A stretch of 45,170 nt of DNA from Candidatus Nomurabacteria bacterium (GTDB lineage Bacteria > Patescibacteriota > Saccharimonadia > Saccharimonadales > Saccharimonadaceae): NCBI GenBank assembly GCA_031275815.1, contig JAISOF010000029.1, positions 1-45,170 of the forward strand, written 5' to 3'. The translations under genes and the position numbers were made by a program. Shown one piece after another: positions 1 through 11,681 of this stretch. Under the pieces are notes generated by a model. It saw only the letters and a program-made list of their open reading frames with translations. It made no database searches and was not told where the DNA came from. How positions within the stretch are numbered: position 1 is the first letter of the stretch; every line of letters begins with the position of its first letter.

Positions 1-6
1 TCGCGT

Positions 7-57
7 CAAATCGGTTAAGGTGCGGGCACCCCACACCCTTCAGCCTTAACCGATTTG
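7..57. repeat. 14-bp perfect inverted repeat at the window edge
   Basis: CAAATCGGTTAAGG (7-20) is the exact reverse complement of 44-57, with a 23-nt loop. No T-run follows, so it is not a standard intrinsic terminator. It could be the end of an upstream transcript, a protein-binding site or an assembly fold-back. The stretch 1-133 holds no gene I can support; the frame open from 19 to 159 has no start codon and overlaps the next promoter. Confidence 0.5.
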
Positions 58-133
58 GCTGCACTCGGCGAACAGCAAAGCCTCTTTGACGGGGGCGATA
101 ATTATGCAACAACGCCAAATCTGAGCCTTTTGT

Positions 134-162
134 TTGACTTTGAAAGCGGCTTATGCTAATCT
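134..162 (+). promoter_or_regulatory. Promoter of the DHH-like gene
   Basis: TTGACT (134-139), a 17-nt spacer and TAATCT (157-162) fit a sigma-70 type promoter. Transcription would start near 169, giving a leader of about 14 nt that contains AAGGA at 171-175. Confidence 0.6.
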
Positions 163-182
163 AAAACAAAAAGGATAACCAA

Positions 183-1505
183 ATGGCAGAAAATCAAGGT
201 ACGGGCGAGCAACAAAAAGTTTTGGATAATATTCGAGGGGCAGAGAATATTTTGATTGCGCTCAACAAGAACCCGACGATTGATGAACTGGTGACATCGC
301 TGGCCTTGACCTTGGCTTTGGACAAGTTGGGCAAGCACGCGACGGCGATTTTTTCGGGCAAGGTGCCGGATCAGCTGGAGTTTTTGGAACCGGGGAAGAC
401 TTTTGAAACCAACACCAATAGTTTGCAGGATTTTATCATTGCGCTCAACAAGGACAAGGCTGACCATTTGCGATATAAGATTGAAGGGGATTATGTCAAG
501 GTGTTTATTACGCCTTATCGCACGACAATTGACGAGTCGGATTTGGAGTTTTCGCACGGCGAATACAACATTGATCTTGTGATTGCCTTGGATGTCAAGA
601 CGGTGGATGATTTGGATAACGCTTTGAGTGAGCACGGGCGGATTATGCACAATGCGCATGTGGTGAACATGTCTTCTGGCGAGCCGGGTCGGTTTGGTGA
701 TGTGGTGTGGGCGGACACGGGAGTGAGTTCGATTTCGGAGTTAGTAGCGCGGGTGATTGAGGATTTGCGGGGTGATGTTCAGGATGGCGAGTTGATGGAT
801 AAGGCGATTGCGCAGGCTTTGCTCACGGGTTTGGTGGCAGCGACGGAGCGTTTTAGTAATAGCAAGACTACGCCGGAGGTGATGACTTTGGCATCGCGGA
901 TGATGTCTTTGGGGGCGGATCAGCAGACGGTGGCGCAAAATCTGGCGAAACCGGTGGTCGCGCCGGAAGTCAAGGAAGAGGCAGATCCAGCGCCAGTGAC
1001 ACCATCGCCAGAAGTGGTGATTGCGCCAGCGGAGCCTCAGCCATCCAAGCCGGCGGATAATTTGGTGATTGAGCATGCGGCGCCAACGATTCAGGAGATT
1101 CAGCACATGCATGATGAACAAACGCCGAAAACGGAGCAACCAACGCCAGAGTCGCCCGCGCCGGCTCCGACCACTTCGCCTAGTGTTTTTTTGACACCGA
1201 ACGAGGAATTGGTTAACGGCAGCAACGGTGCTGGGGCTGGGGGAGAATCTTTCACTTATGGCGAACACGACCCCAGCAAGGCGACGATTGCGCCGATACC
1301 GGACGCGAATGCGGACAAGAGCGCGGAGGAGAAAGTGAGTGAACTGCTTGGGACGACTGCGGCGGATCAAAATGATGGGGGGCAGGTTGGCGGTTTGCCA
1401 ATGCCGCCGGAGTTTGACCCGAACGCGCCGATGGCGCCGCCACCGGAGGGGATTACTGCTCCGCCACCGCTTGGGGATAATGGCGAGTTCAAGTTGCCGG
1501 CGTAG
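183..1505 (+). CDS. DHH-family phosphoesterase-like protein with lost catalytic motifs
   Basis: Protein of 440 aa. The first ~230 residues follow the fold pattern of DHH phosphoesterases (NrnA/RecJ-like): an N-terminal segment like motif I (about residues 26-52), a 'DLVIALDVK' strand like motif II (about 130-140) and a 'FGDVVWADTGVSSISELV' segment that normally follows the DHH signature. The metal ligands are missing: motif I reads NPTIDELVTS instead of the usual H-x-N-P-D-x-D, and the DHH triplet is replaced by NMS. Residues ~255-440 are Pro/Ala/Glu-rich and probably disordered. RBS AAGGA lies 7 nt before the ATG. It precedes truB by 25 nt. The fold assignment is inference from motif spacing; a nuclease activity is unlikely. 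Confidence 0.6.
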   Translation: MAENQGTGEQQKVLDNIRGAENILIALNKNPTIDELVTSLALTLALDKLGKHATAIFSGKVPDQLEFLEPGKTFETNTNSLQDFIIALNKDKADHLRYKIEGDYVKVFITPYRTTIDESDLEFSHGEYNIDLVIALDVKTVDDLDNALSEHGRIMHNAHVVNMSSGEPGRFGDVVWADTGVSSISELVARVIEDLRGDVQDGELMDKAIAQALLTGLVAATERFSNSKTTPEVMTLASRMMSLGADQQTVAQNLAKPVVAPEVKEEADPAPVTPSPEVVIAPAEPQPSKPADNLVIEHAAPTIQEIQHMHDEQTPKTEQPTPESPAPAPTTSPSVFLTPNEELVNGSNGAGAGGESFTYGEHDPSKATIAPIPDANADKSAEEKVSELLGTTAADQNDGGQVGGLPMPPEFDPNAPMAPPPEGITAPPPLGDNGEFKLPA

Positions 1506-1516
1506 GATTTTTTGAG

Positions 1517-1522
1517 TATACT
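1517..1522 (+). promoter_or_regulatory. -10 box directly upstream of truB
   Basis: TATACT ends 8 nt before the truB ATG, with TTGCCG 16 nt upstream as a weak -35. No Shine-Dalgarno fits in the gap, so this promoter would give a leaderless or nearly leaderless mRNA. Confidence 0.4.
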
Positions 1523-1530
1523 TATATGAT

Positions 1531-2178
1531 ATGAATGAGGATGGAATTATTTTGGTGGATAAGCCGGCGGGGGTTAGCAGCTTTGGCGTGGTGGCTCGGG
1601 TGCGGCGGCAGTTGTCGGAAAAAGCGGGACGGAAAGTGAAGGTGGGGCATACGGGGACTTTAGACCCTTTTGCGACGGGGCTTTTGATTTTGCTTTCGGG
1701 GAAGATGACGAAAAAATCGGGGGAGTTTTTGAAGTTGGATAAGGTTTATGAGGCGGTTTTGAAGTTGGGGTTTGTTTCCGCCACGGACGACCCAGAGGGT
1801 GAGCTCAGAGAAGTGAGTGCCAGCCAGCCGAATCTCGCCACTTTGGAGTCGGTTGTGGCAAGTTTTGTGGGAGAAATTACACAAACTCCGCCAATCTTTT
1901 CAGCAATCAAAATTAATGGACAGCGGGCTTACAAGTTGGCGCGACGGGGCGAGGTGCCGGAAATGCCGCGCCGGAAGGTTACGATTTATGAGATGGAGAT
2001 TTTGGAATATGCTTATCCTGTTTTAAAAATCCGCTGCCGGGTGTCTTCCGGCACTTATATCCGGAGTTTGGCGCGGGACATTGGCGAAAAACTGGGGACA
2101 GGAGCATATCTGACTGAGCTGCGCCGCACAAAAGTGGGGGAGTATCGGGTGGAGGACGCGGAAAAGATTGTGTTATAG
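1531..2178 (+). CDS. truB: tRNA pseudouridine(55) synthase TruB, short form
   Basis: Isomerises U55 to pseudouridine in the T-loop of tRNAs. The catalytic motif GHTGTLDPFATGLL (about residues 39-52) contains the active-site Asp, the KxxGxxxF-type N-terminus VDKPAGVSSF is present, and SGTYIRSLARDIG (about residues 172-184) is the conserved C-terminal core motif. At 215 aa it is much shorter than E. coli TruB (314 aa) and lacks the C-terminal PUA-type domain. It follows the DHH-like gene closely but has its own -10 box immediately upstream, so it may be transcribed alone. Identification is secure from motifs. Confidence 0.95.
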   Translation: MNEDGIILVDKPAGVSSFGVVARVRRQLSEKAGRKVKVGHTGTLDPFATGLLILLSGKMTKKSGEFLKLDKVYEAVLKLGFVSATDDPEGELREVSASQPNLATLESVVASFVGEITQTPPIFSAIKINGQRAYKLARRGEVPEMPRRKVTIYEMEILEYAYPVLKIRCRVSSGTYIRSLARDIGEKLGTGAYLTELRRTKVGEYRVEDAEKIVL

Positions 2179-2189
2179 GAAACAAGGTT

Positions 2190-2360
2190 ATGAATATAAA
2201 ATTTTGGCTTACTATTGTAATTATGCTTGTTGGTGGGTATTATTGGCGTAAGGGAATAAAAAAGGAGCAAAAATGGACAATCAAAATCAACAGCAGCCAA
2301 TTGTGGGACGGAAAGAAGATGTGGCGAGAAAAGGTGGCGGTGGTGTGGTGTCGAAGGTGA
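2190..2360 (+). CDS. Possible small membrane peptide overlapping the next gene
   Basis: ATG at 2190 opens a 56-codon frame with one hydrophobic stretch (FWLTIVIMLVGGYYW) followed by a Lys-rich segment. It overlaps the first 88 nt of the downstream gene in another frame. The RBS is poor (AAGG only 2 nt from the ATG). It could simply be leader sequence. I recognise no family. Confidence 0.2.
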   Translation: MNIKFWLTIVIMLVGGYYWRKGIKKEQKWTIKINSSQLWDGKKMWREKVAVVWCRR

Positions 2361-2911
2361 TAATTGGGGTTTTGTCGGTGGCGGTTTTGGCGCTCGGCGG
2401 GGCTTTGGCGATGGTGTTGATTGACAAAAATGACAAGGAGACGGGTGGCAACAAGGAGAGCAATCTGAGTGACAATAGTGGTTCAGGTGTGGTTGATGAC
2501 AATGAGGATGAAGACAAAAGCGGAGAGGTGACGTCGTCAGACCCGCTGGAACCTTTTTATAACGTGTTGGCGAGCGAGGGGTTTAATGTGAACAAGGTGG
2601 AGTTAGTTGATCTTGAGGAGAGCAACATAAAAAACAGCTCCATAACTCCATATCAGACTATTCAGGGCAATATTGGTTTTTGTGATGAAAACAGAGAAAA
2701 TTGTGATGGCGGTGCAGCTGTGCATTTTTGGCGCGAGGGAGCGGAGGATGATTGGCATTTTGGGTTCATGACACAAAGTATTTTGGACTGCGCCGATTAT
2801 ATTGGGGGTTTTGTCGGGCGTAAGGCGCCGAAGGCCTTTGCGGGTGACCAGTGTTTGGACGTTGACGGCAAGACAGTCACGCTGAAGGACGCTTATACTG
2901 GGATTTCTGAG

Positions 2912-2917
<6 letters not shown>
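2273..2917 (+). CDS. Single-pass membrane protein of unknown function
   Basis: Protein of 214 aa. It has a short polar N-terminus (~25 residues), one transmembrane helix (about residues 26-51, VVSKVIIGVLSVAVLALGGALAMVLI), an acidic Ser/Asn/Asp linker (about 52-88) and a C-terminal globular domain of ~120 aa with four Cys, presumably outside the membrane. AAGGAGC precedes the ATG by about 6 nt. The stop overlaps the stop of the convergent surface-protein gene by 6 nt. I do not recognise the C-terminal domain. The topology is typical of small exported CPR proteins, which is inference. Confidence 0.75.
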
Positions 2918-8160
<5,243 letters not shown>

Positions 8161-8204
8161 AAGTTTTTTGCTCCTTAGTTTACAACTTAAATATAACTAT
8201 AAGC

Positions 8205-8234
8205 AGTGTAGCACTTATGAAAACGACTTGTCAA
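8205..8234 (-). promoter_or_regulatory. Promoter of the giant surface-protein gene
   Basis: On the minus strand TTGACA (8229-8234), an 18-nt spacer and TACACT (8205-8210), with TG in the extended -10 position. It lies about 45 nt upstream of the ATG at 8160 and its AAGGAG site, supporting that start over TTG at 8023. Confidence 0.65.
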
Positions 8235-8325
8235 GCTGCAATGGCGTCAAAGGCGACAATTGGGGTTTTGTCAGCGGCATTTGTGGTCAATGACAGATGG
8301 AGAGAATGATGATTTGGCCATCACC

Positions 8326-8718
8326 CTAAAAATCGGCAGCCAACCGCACGTCGCTTTTTGTGTGGCTGTTCGCAAAGGTTTTGTCGCGAGTGATGAGGTA
8401 TTTGATGTTGTTGCGAGCGGCGCATTCGTCCAGAATGGCGTCTTCGTAATCGGAAATTGGTGAGCTTAACGCTTGGCGGCAGTCTTCACCGGTGACCGGC
8501 AAAATTTCGCAAAGCATTAAAAGATCAGAGACGACCGCATGAGCTGTTGTTTTGTTGGAGTTTTTGGCGACGATGTAATATACGTCGGTTACGCTGTTAG
8601 TGGCTATGCATATTTTTAAGCTTTTGTCATAAAAAATCCGACGGGCGTCCTCGACAAATCTTGGTCGTTGCATGAGCAAATCAACGGCGACGTTTGTGTC
8701 GACCATTACCCGCTTCAT
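8326..8718 (-). CDS. PIN-domain ribonuclease toxin (VapC-like)
   Basis: Protein of 130 aa, usual length for a PIN-domain toxin. Acidic metal ligands are visible: Asp7 in VDTNVAVDLL, the central DYEDAILDE cluster (about residues 90-98) and TRDKTF near residue 110. Proteins of this family cleave RNA, often tRNA or rRNA, when released from their antitoxin. The ATG overlaps the antitoxin stop by 4 nt (ATGA type), so translation is coupled, antitoxin first. VapC is the best family name, but the antitoxin is Phd-like rather than VapB-like. Target RNA unknown. Confidence 0.85.
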   Translation of the reverse strand: MKRVMVDTNVAVDLLMQRPRFVEDARRIFYDKSLKICIATNSVTDVYYIVAKNSNKTTAHAVVSDLLMLCEILPVTGEDCRQALSSPISDYEDAILDECAARNNIKYLITRDKTFANSHTKSDVRLAADF

Positions 8719-8957
8719 AAGCGGTATTTCTCTTTCAGGCGGTGTTCTCGGATGGCTTCTTTGTCCCAGTCATGCTTTGGGTTTTTTATAATTCCGTCCA
8801 GACGTTTTGCAGCGGCTTGCCTTTCTTCCACTGCGCCGTCAACATAGGCTATCTCTTCGCCATTCTTGGTAATACGCACGCGCTGATTATCAATATTAGC
8901 CAAATATTGGCTAATATGGGCTTTGAACTTTGATATCGGGACGCTGATTGTGGTCAT
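8715..8957 (-). CDS. Phd/YefM-type antitoxin
   Basis: Protein of 80 aa. The N-terminal half matches the Phd/YefM DNA-binding pattern (VPISKFKAHISQYLANI, then VRITKNGEEIAYV), and the charged C-terminal tail would wrap the toxin. It would neutralise the overlapping PIN toxin and repress its own promoter. A palindrome overlaps the promoter just upstream (8999-9014). AAAAGGAGT lies about 6 nt before the ATG. The module sits downstream of rpmA on the same strand but has its own promoter. Confidence 0.85.
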   Translation of the reverse strand: MTTISVPISKFKAHISQYLANIDNQRVRITKNGEEIAYVDGAVEERQAAAKRLDGIIKNPKHDWDKEAIREHRLKEKYRL

Positions 8958-8987
8958 TTTGACTCCTTTTGTTTAAAATTTGGGTCT

Positions 8988-9016
8988 ATTGTATCAAAGA
9001 TTTTGACCAAAATCAA
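8988..9016 (-). promoter_or_regulatory. Toxin-antitoxin promoter with embedded operator palindrome
   Basis: On the minus strand TTGATT (9011-9016), 17 nt, TACAAT (8988-8993). The inverted repeat GATTTTG-N2-CAAAATC at 8999-9014 covers the -35 box and spacer, the expected place for an autoregulatory Phd-type operator. Confidence 0.6.
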
Positions 9017-9018
9017 GA

Positions 9019-9291
9019 TTATCGCACGCGGACTTCAGTGCGAGGGACGCTCTTGCCGGAGAAAGTGGTTTTTTTGCGTTTTGCGAACTCCACAATGCCG
9101 TCGACGGCGGCGTGGATGGTGTAGTTGCGCGAGAGATAGGTGCCGGAGCCGGCGATTTTGGTGGAGCCGGTTTGGCGGACGAGGACTTCACCTTTTTTGA
9201 CTTTTTGACCGCCGAAACGCTTGACGCCGAGTCTTTGACCAGCGTTGTTGTGAATGTTTTTGCTTGTTCCGCCTGCTTTGACGTGCGACAT
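9019..9291 (-). CDS. rpmA: 50S ribosomal protein bL27
   Basis: Protein of 90 aa, usual length. It begins MSHVKAGGTSKN and carries the conserved RLGVKRFGGQ-V--G-VLVRQ-GS core and an AAVDGIVEF C-terminal strand. bL27 sits at the peptidyl-transferase centre with its N-terminal tail near the P-site tRNA. There is no Firmicutes-type cleavable N-terminal extension. It lies 1 nt after the stop of the tRNA methyltransferase gene, with AAGGAG inside that gene's end, so the two form an operon. The usual partner L21 (rplU) is not adjacent. Confidence 0.95.
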   Translation of the reverse strand: MSHVKAGGTSKNIHNNAGQRLGVKRFGGQKVKKGEVLVRQTGSTKIAGSGTYLSRNYTIHAAVDGIVEFAKRKKTTFSGKSVPRTEVRVR

Positions 9292-9292
9292 G

Positions 9293-10528
9293 TTATTTTC
9301 TCCTTAAAACTAATAATTCTCGGGCGACGACTTGACTTTCTCGAAAATACAAGAGGTCTTTTTGCCCAACATGTTTGAAACTTATGACATTATACCCCAA
9401 GCCGTTGAGCAAGTCAAGGATTTTGAGGTGAAAGAAGGTGCCATCTTGGCGTTTCCATGCTGGGATGGCGAGGCAGAGGGGGGTGTTGGGCTTGATTTGG
9501 GGCGCAAGATTTTTCAAAAAAGCGAGGAAGATTTTTTGGGTGGTTGTTGCAACTTGGCGGAGTTTTTGGTCGCTGGGCGGGGCGGAGAAGGGTTGCCCGA
9601 GATAGGTTTCAGAGGTCACAAAATCAATCGGTTGTTGCCACTGGAATGAAGTTGCGTCACCAAGGCATACAGAGAAAAATGGGGCGAAAACATTTTTGGG
9701 TGCTGCTCCGCCTCGCGTCACCCGAACAGCCCTCAGCGGGTTACAGATTTTTTCAGCAACTTGGAAGTGGTTTTTCAGCTTTTTGGTGAGCCACGTCAGA
9801 TTTTGTTCTGAATAATTCACCATTTTCTCACTAATATCTGTGCCATAAGCTTTCGTTCCCATAAGCAAAGCTTCTTGCAAAATCACTCCTGTGCCGCAAA
9901 AGGGGTCAAGCAGGGTTTTTCCGGCAGGGTCTTGACCGTCGGTGGCGAGATTAATCATGATTTGGGCAAGTTTGGGGGGGAGCATGCCAACAAAGGCGTC
10001 GCGATAGGGGCGTTTTTGGTCGCGGTCGCGGTAATGGTTGATGTTTTGGGTTTGGGTGAGGGCGGCGATGAGGATTTTTCGACCGGTTTCAACCAACAGA
10101 AACTCAATTTTGTTGGGGGTGGTGCCCAGTTTGTTGTGAAAAGAGGTGGCGGTGGACAGCTCCGTCGTTTGGTTGGGGACGACGCGTATGGATTGCCCCG
10201 ATAATTTTGCGGCTTTTTTCAGGCGGATGCCGAAGTTTTGCAACTCTCGGGGTGTGAAATGTGAATTGAACGCCGAAAACCCCACCGTGATTTTCCCGCG
10301 CAGGGGTGTGATGTAATTTTTACAAAGGTCAAAAATGTCTTTTTCGCCACCGCCACCAATAACCCGCCCAATCTTTTTGGCGCCGCCCAGACGCGCAAGT
10401 TCCGGCTCTGTTGTAATTTTTACAACATTTTCCGTGAGCACCCCAACACCGTCGCCATACAGCGCTTCCAGCTCCGCTAAACCCAGTTTTGGTTGCCGCC
10501 CTAAAATGGCGATATATTCGTGGTTCAT
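9293..10528 (-). CDS. Trm11-like SAM-dependent tRNA (guanine-N2) methyltransferase
   Basis: Protein of 411 aa. The N-terminal ~170 residues resemble the THUMP/NFLD region of Trm11/TrmG10 proteins (GRQPKLGLAELEALYG at the start, HYRDRDQKRPYRD near residue 170). The SAM-binding motif LLDPFCGTGVILQEA is at about residues 205-219. The expected catalytic NPPY/DPPY appears altered to SETYLGQP. Between the core strands lies an insertion-like NPLRAVRVTRGGAAPKNV segment (about residues 267-284) that looks foreign to the fold. The likely role is N2-methylation of a tRNA guanine such as position 10. A TATAAT box ends 7 nt before the ATG, suggesting a leaderless start; the gene leads the operon with rpmA. 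Confidence 0.75.
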   Translation of the reverse strand: MNHEYIAILGRQPKLGLAELEALYGDGVGVLTENVVKITTEPELARLGGAKKIGRVIGGGGEKDIFDLCKNYITPLRGKITVGFSAFNSHFTPRELQNFGIRLKKAAKLSGQSIRVVPNQTTELSTATSFHNKLGTTPNKIEFLLVETGRKILIAALTQTQNINHYRDRDQKRPYRDAFVGMLPPKLAQIMINLATDGQDPAGKTLLDPFCGTGVILQEALLMGTKAYGTDISEKMVNYSEQNLTWLTKKLKNHFQVAEKICNPLRAVRVTRGGAAPKNVFAPFFSVCLGDATSFQWQQPIDFVTSETYLGQPFSAPPSDQKLRQVATTTQKIFLAFLKNLAPQIKPNTPLCLAIPAWKRQDGTFFHLKILDLLNGLGYNVISFKHVGQKDLLYFRESQVVARELLVLRRK

Positions 10529-10535
10529 TGAGGCA

Positions 10536-10541
10536 ATTATA
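10536..10541 (-). promoter_or_regulatory. -10 box directly upstream of the Trm11-like gene
   Basis: TATAAT on the minus strand, separated from the start codon at 10528 by 7 nt, leaving no room for a ribosome binding site. Confidence 0.5.
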
Positions 10542-10620
10542 ACTCAAAAGCGAGGGTTTGTACAGGAGCTGGCGGCATTAAGCGGCATTAAGACGCTTTG
10601 TAGACAAGCTGGAAAATGCT

Positions 10621-10647
10621 AAAAGCCACCCCGTGAGGCGGCTTTTT
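10621..10647 (-). terminator. Intrinsic terminator after the small regulator gene
   Basis: AAAAGCC (10621-10627) pairs with GGCTTTT (10640-10646), with an additional inner CC/GG pairing, and the arms provide T-runs in both directions. It lies 36 nt beyond the stop of the minus-strand gene at 10683 and could also stop + strand transcripts. Confidence 0.6.
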
Positions 10648-10682
10648 GAAAAAGTGCTAATATTCAGCTTTTCTGGGTGCTC

Positions 10683-11048
10683 TCAGAGGTGTTGGTTGAC
10701 GGCTTGGTTTTTCGACGCCGGATTGTATTCAAGCGGTTCGGCGTGATGGTGGTGAAACAGCCAAAAGATTCTCTGACGCGCTTGGTACAGCTTGCGAATA
10801 CCTCGATAATGCGTTTCCCGCACTGTGTCATAAGACACACCCAAGATTCCGCCAATTTGCCGAATAAGTTTCACTTCTCGCTCCAATCCATAAACCAACT
10901 TTATGAGCTCCGCCTCCCGTTTGTTCAGGAGTTCGTCCACAAGTTTTATCAATTGCGGAATATTTTGCTCCTTGATGTCGTGGCTGGGGAACTCGGAGAA
11001 TATCATTTTGTATAGTTTCTGAGTTGGGGTCAACTTTGCCTTTTTCAT
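10683..11048 (-). CDS. Small sigma-70 region 4-like HTH protein
   Basis: Protein of 121 aa. Residues ~45-95 (ELIKLVYGLEREVKL, QIGGILGVSYDTVRETHYRGIRKLYQAR) follow the sigma-70 region 4 helix-turn-helix pattern used for -35 recognition. The N-terminal ~40 residues are helical and charged. A histidine cluster and a polar tail end the protein. AAGGAG lies about 9 nt before the ATG; a likely promoter (TTGCTT, 18 nt, TATACT) starts a leader of about 90 nt. It lacks region 2, so it is not a complete sigma factor. It may be a DNA-binding regulator that imitates sigma region 4. Confidence 0.6.
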   Translation of the reverse strand: MKKAKLTPTQKLYKMIFSEFPSHDIKEQNIPQLIKLVDELLNKREAELIKLVYGLEREVKLIRQIGGILGVSYDTVRETHYRGIRKLYQARQRIFWLFHHHHAEPLEYNPASKNQAVNQHL

Positions 11049-11249
11049 TTTTTCAAAATCTCCTTTTCAAGAAAAATAAAGCCTTGCCAAAAAGTTAATA
11101 TATTAAAAATATAAGGTACAAGATTCTTTTATAGTATAGCATATTGTTTGGCGTGCAAGCAAAGTTTGTGGGTGAATATATAACTAACGGAGCTGTTTTG
11201 GAGAATTATGCAACAAGACCCAAAGCTTGGTGGAAGGGTGGCTTTGTGA

Positions 11250-11255
11250 TAAAAT
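11250..11255 (+). promoter_or_regulatory. Promoter directly upstream of rnhA
   Basis: TTGGTG (11227-11232), 17 nt, TAAAAT (11250-11255). The -10 box ends 6 nt before the ATG, so the predicted transcript starts at the start codon. Confidence 0.5.
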
Positions 11256-11261
11256 AGGTTT

Positions 11262-11681
11262 ATGAATGAGTATTATACCGATGGCAGCTGTGAGCCGAAC
11301 CCAGGACCGGGCGGGTTTGCGGTGGTGCTAAATGGAGAGCCGGTAGTTTTGGGAAGCGAAAACCCTTCGACGAATATCCGGATGGAAGGGCAGGCGTTGT
11401 TGGCGGCTATCCAGCATGGAACAGAGGCGGGGGCTGAGTACAAGATTTATACAGACTCGGAGTTTTGGGTGAATGTGCTTTCAAAATGGGCGCCGACTTG
11501 GGAGGCGAACGATTGGCGCAAGCGGGGCGGAATCAAGAATCTGGAATTAGTGCAAGAACTTTATGAGCTTTATAAAACGGCGAAACCATGCATTGAGTGG
11601 ACGCGGGGACATGCGGGCACAAAGGGCAACGAGCTCGCGGATGAGTGGGCAAACAAGGCGCGGCTGGGCGCGCGGGTTTAG
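11262..11681 (+). CDS. rnhA: Ribonuclease HI
   Basis: Protein of 139 aa that cleaves the RNA strand of RNA-DNA hybrids. All catalytic residues of the DEDD set are visible: Asp7 in YTDGS, Glu42 in RMEGQALLAAI, Asp64 in YTDSE and Asp126 in NELADEWA, plus the assisting His116 in RGHAG. Spacing matches E. coli RNase HI (D10, E48, D70, H124, D134). The start has a -10 box 6 nt upstream and no RBS. The 3' end overlaps the stop of the convergent beta-helix gene by 4 nt. Confidence 0.95.
   Translation: MNEYYTDGSCEPNPGPGGFAVVLNGEPVVLGSENPSTNIRMEGQALLAAIQHGTEAGAEYKIYTDSEFWVNVLSKWAPTWEANDWRKRGGIKNLELVQELYELYKTAKPCIEWTRGHAGTKGNELADEWANKARLGARV

Noticed and set aside
19..159. Open frame ending at 159 that could be the tail of an upstream gene
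   Set aside because: No start codon in the window, an in-frame stop at 16-18, and it overlaps the promoter of the DHH-like gene.
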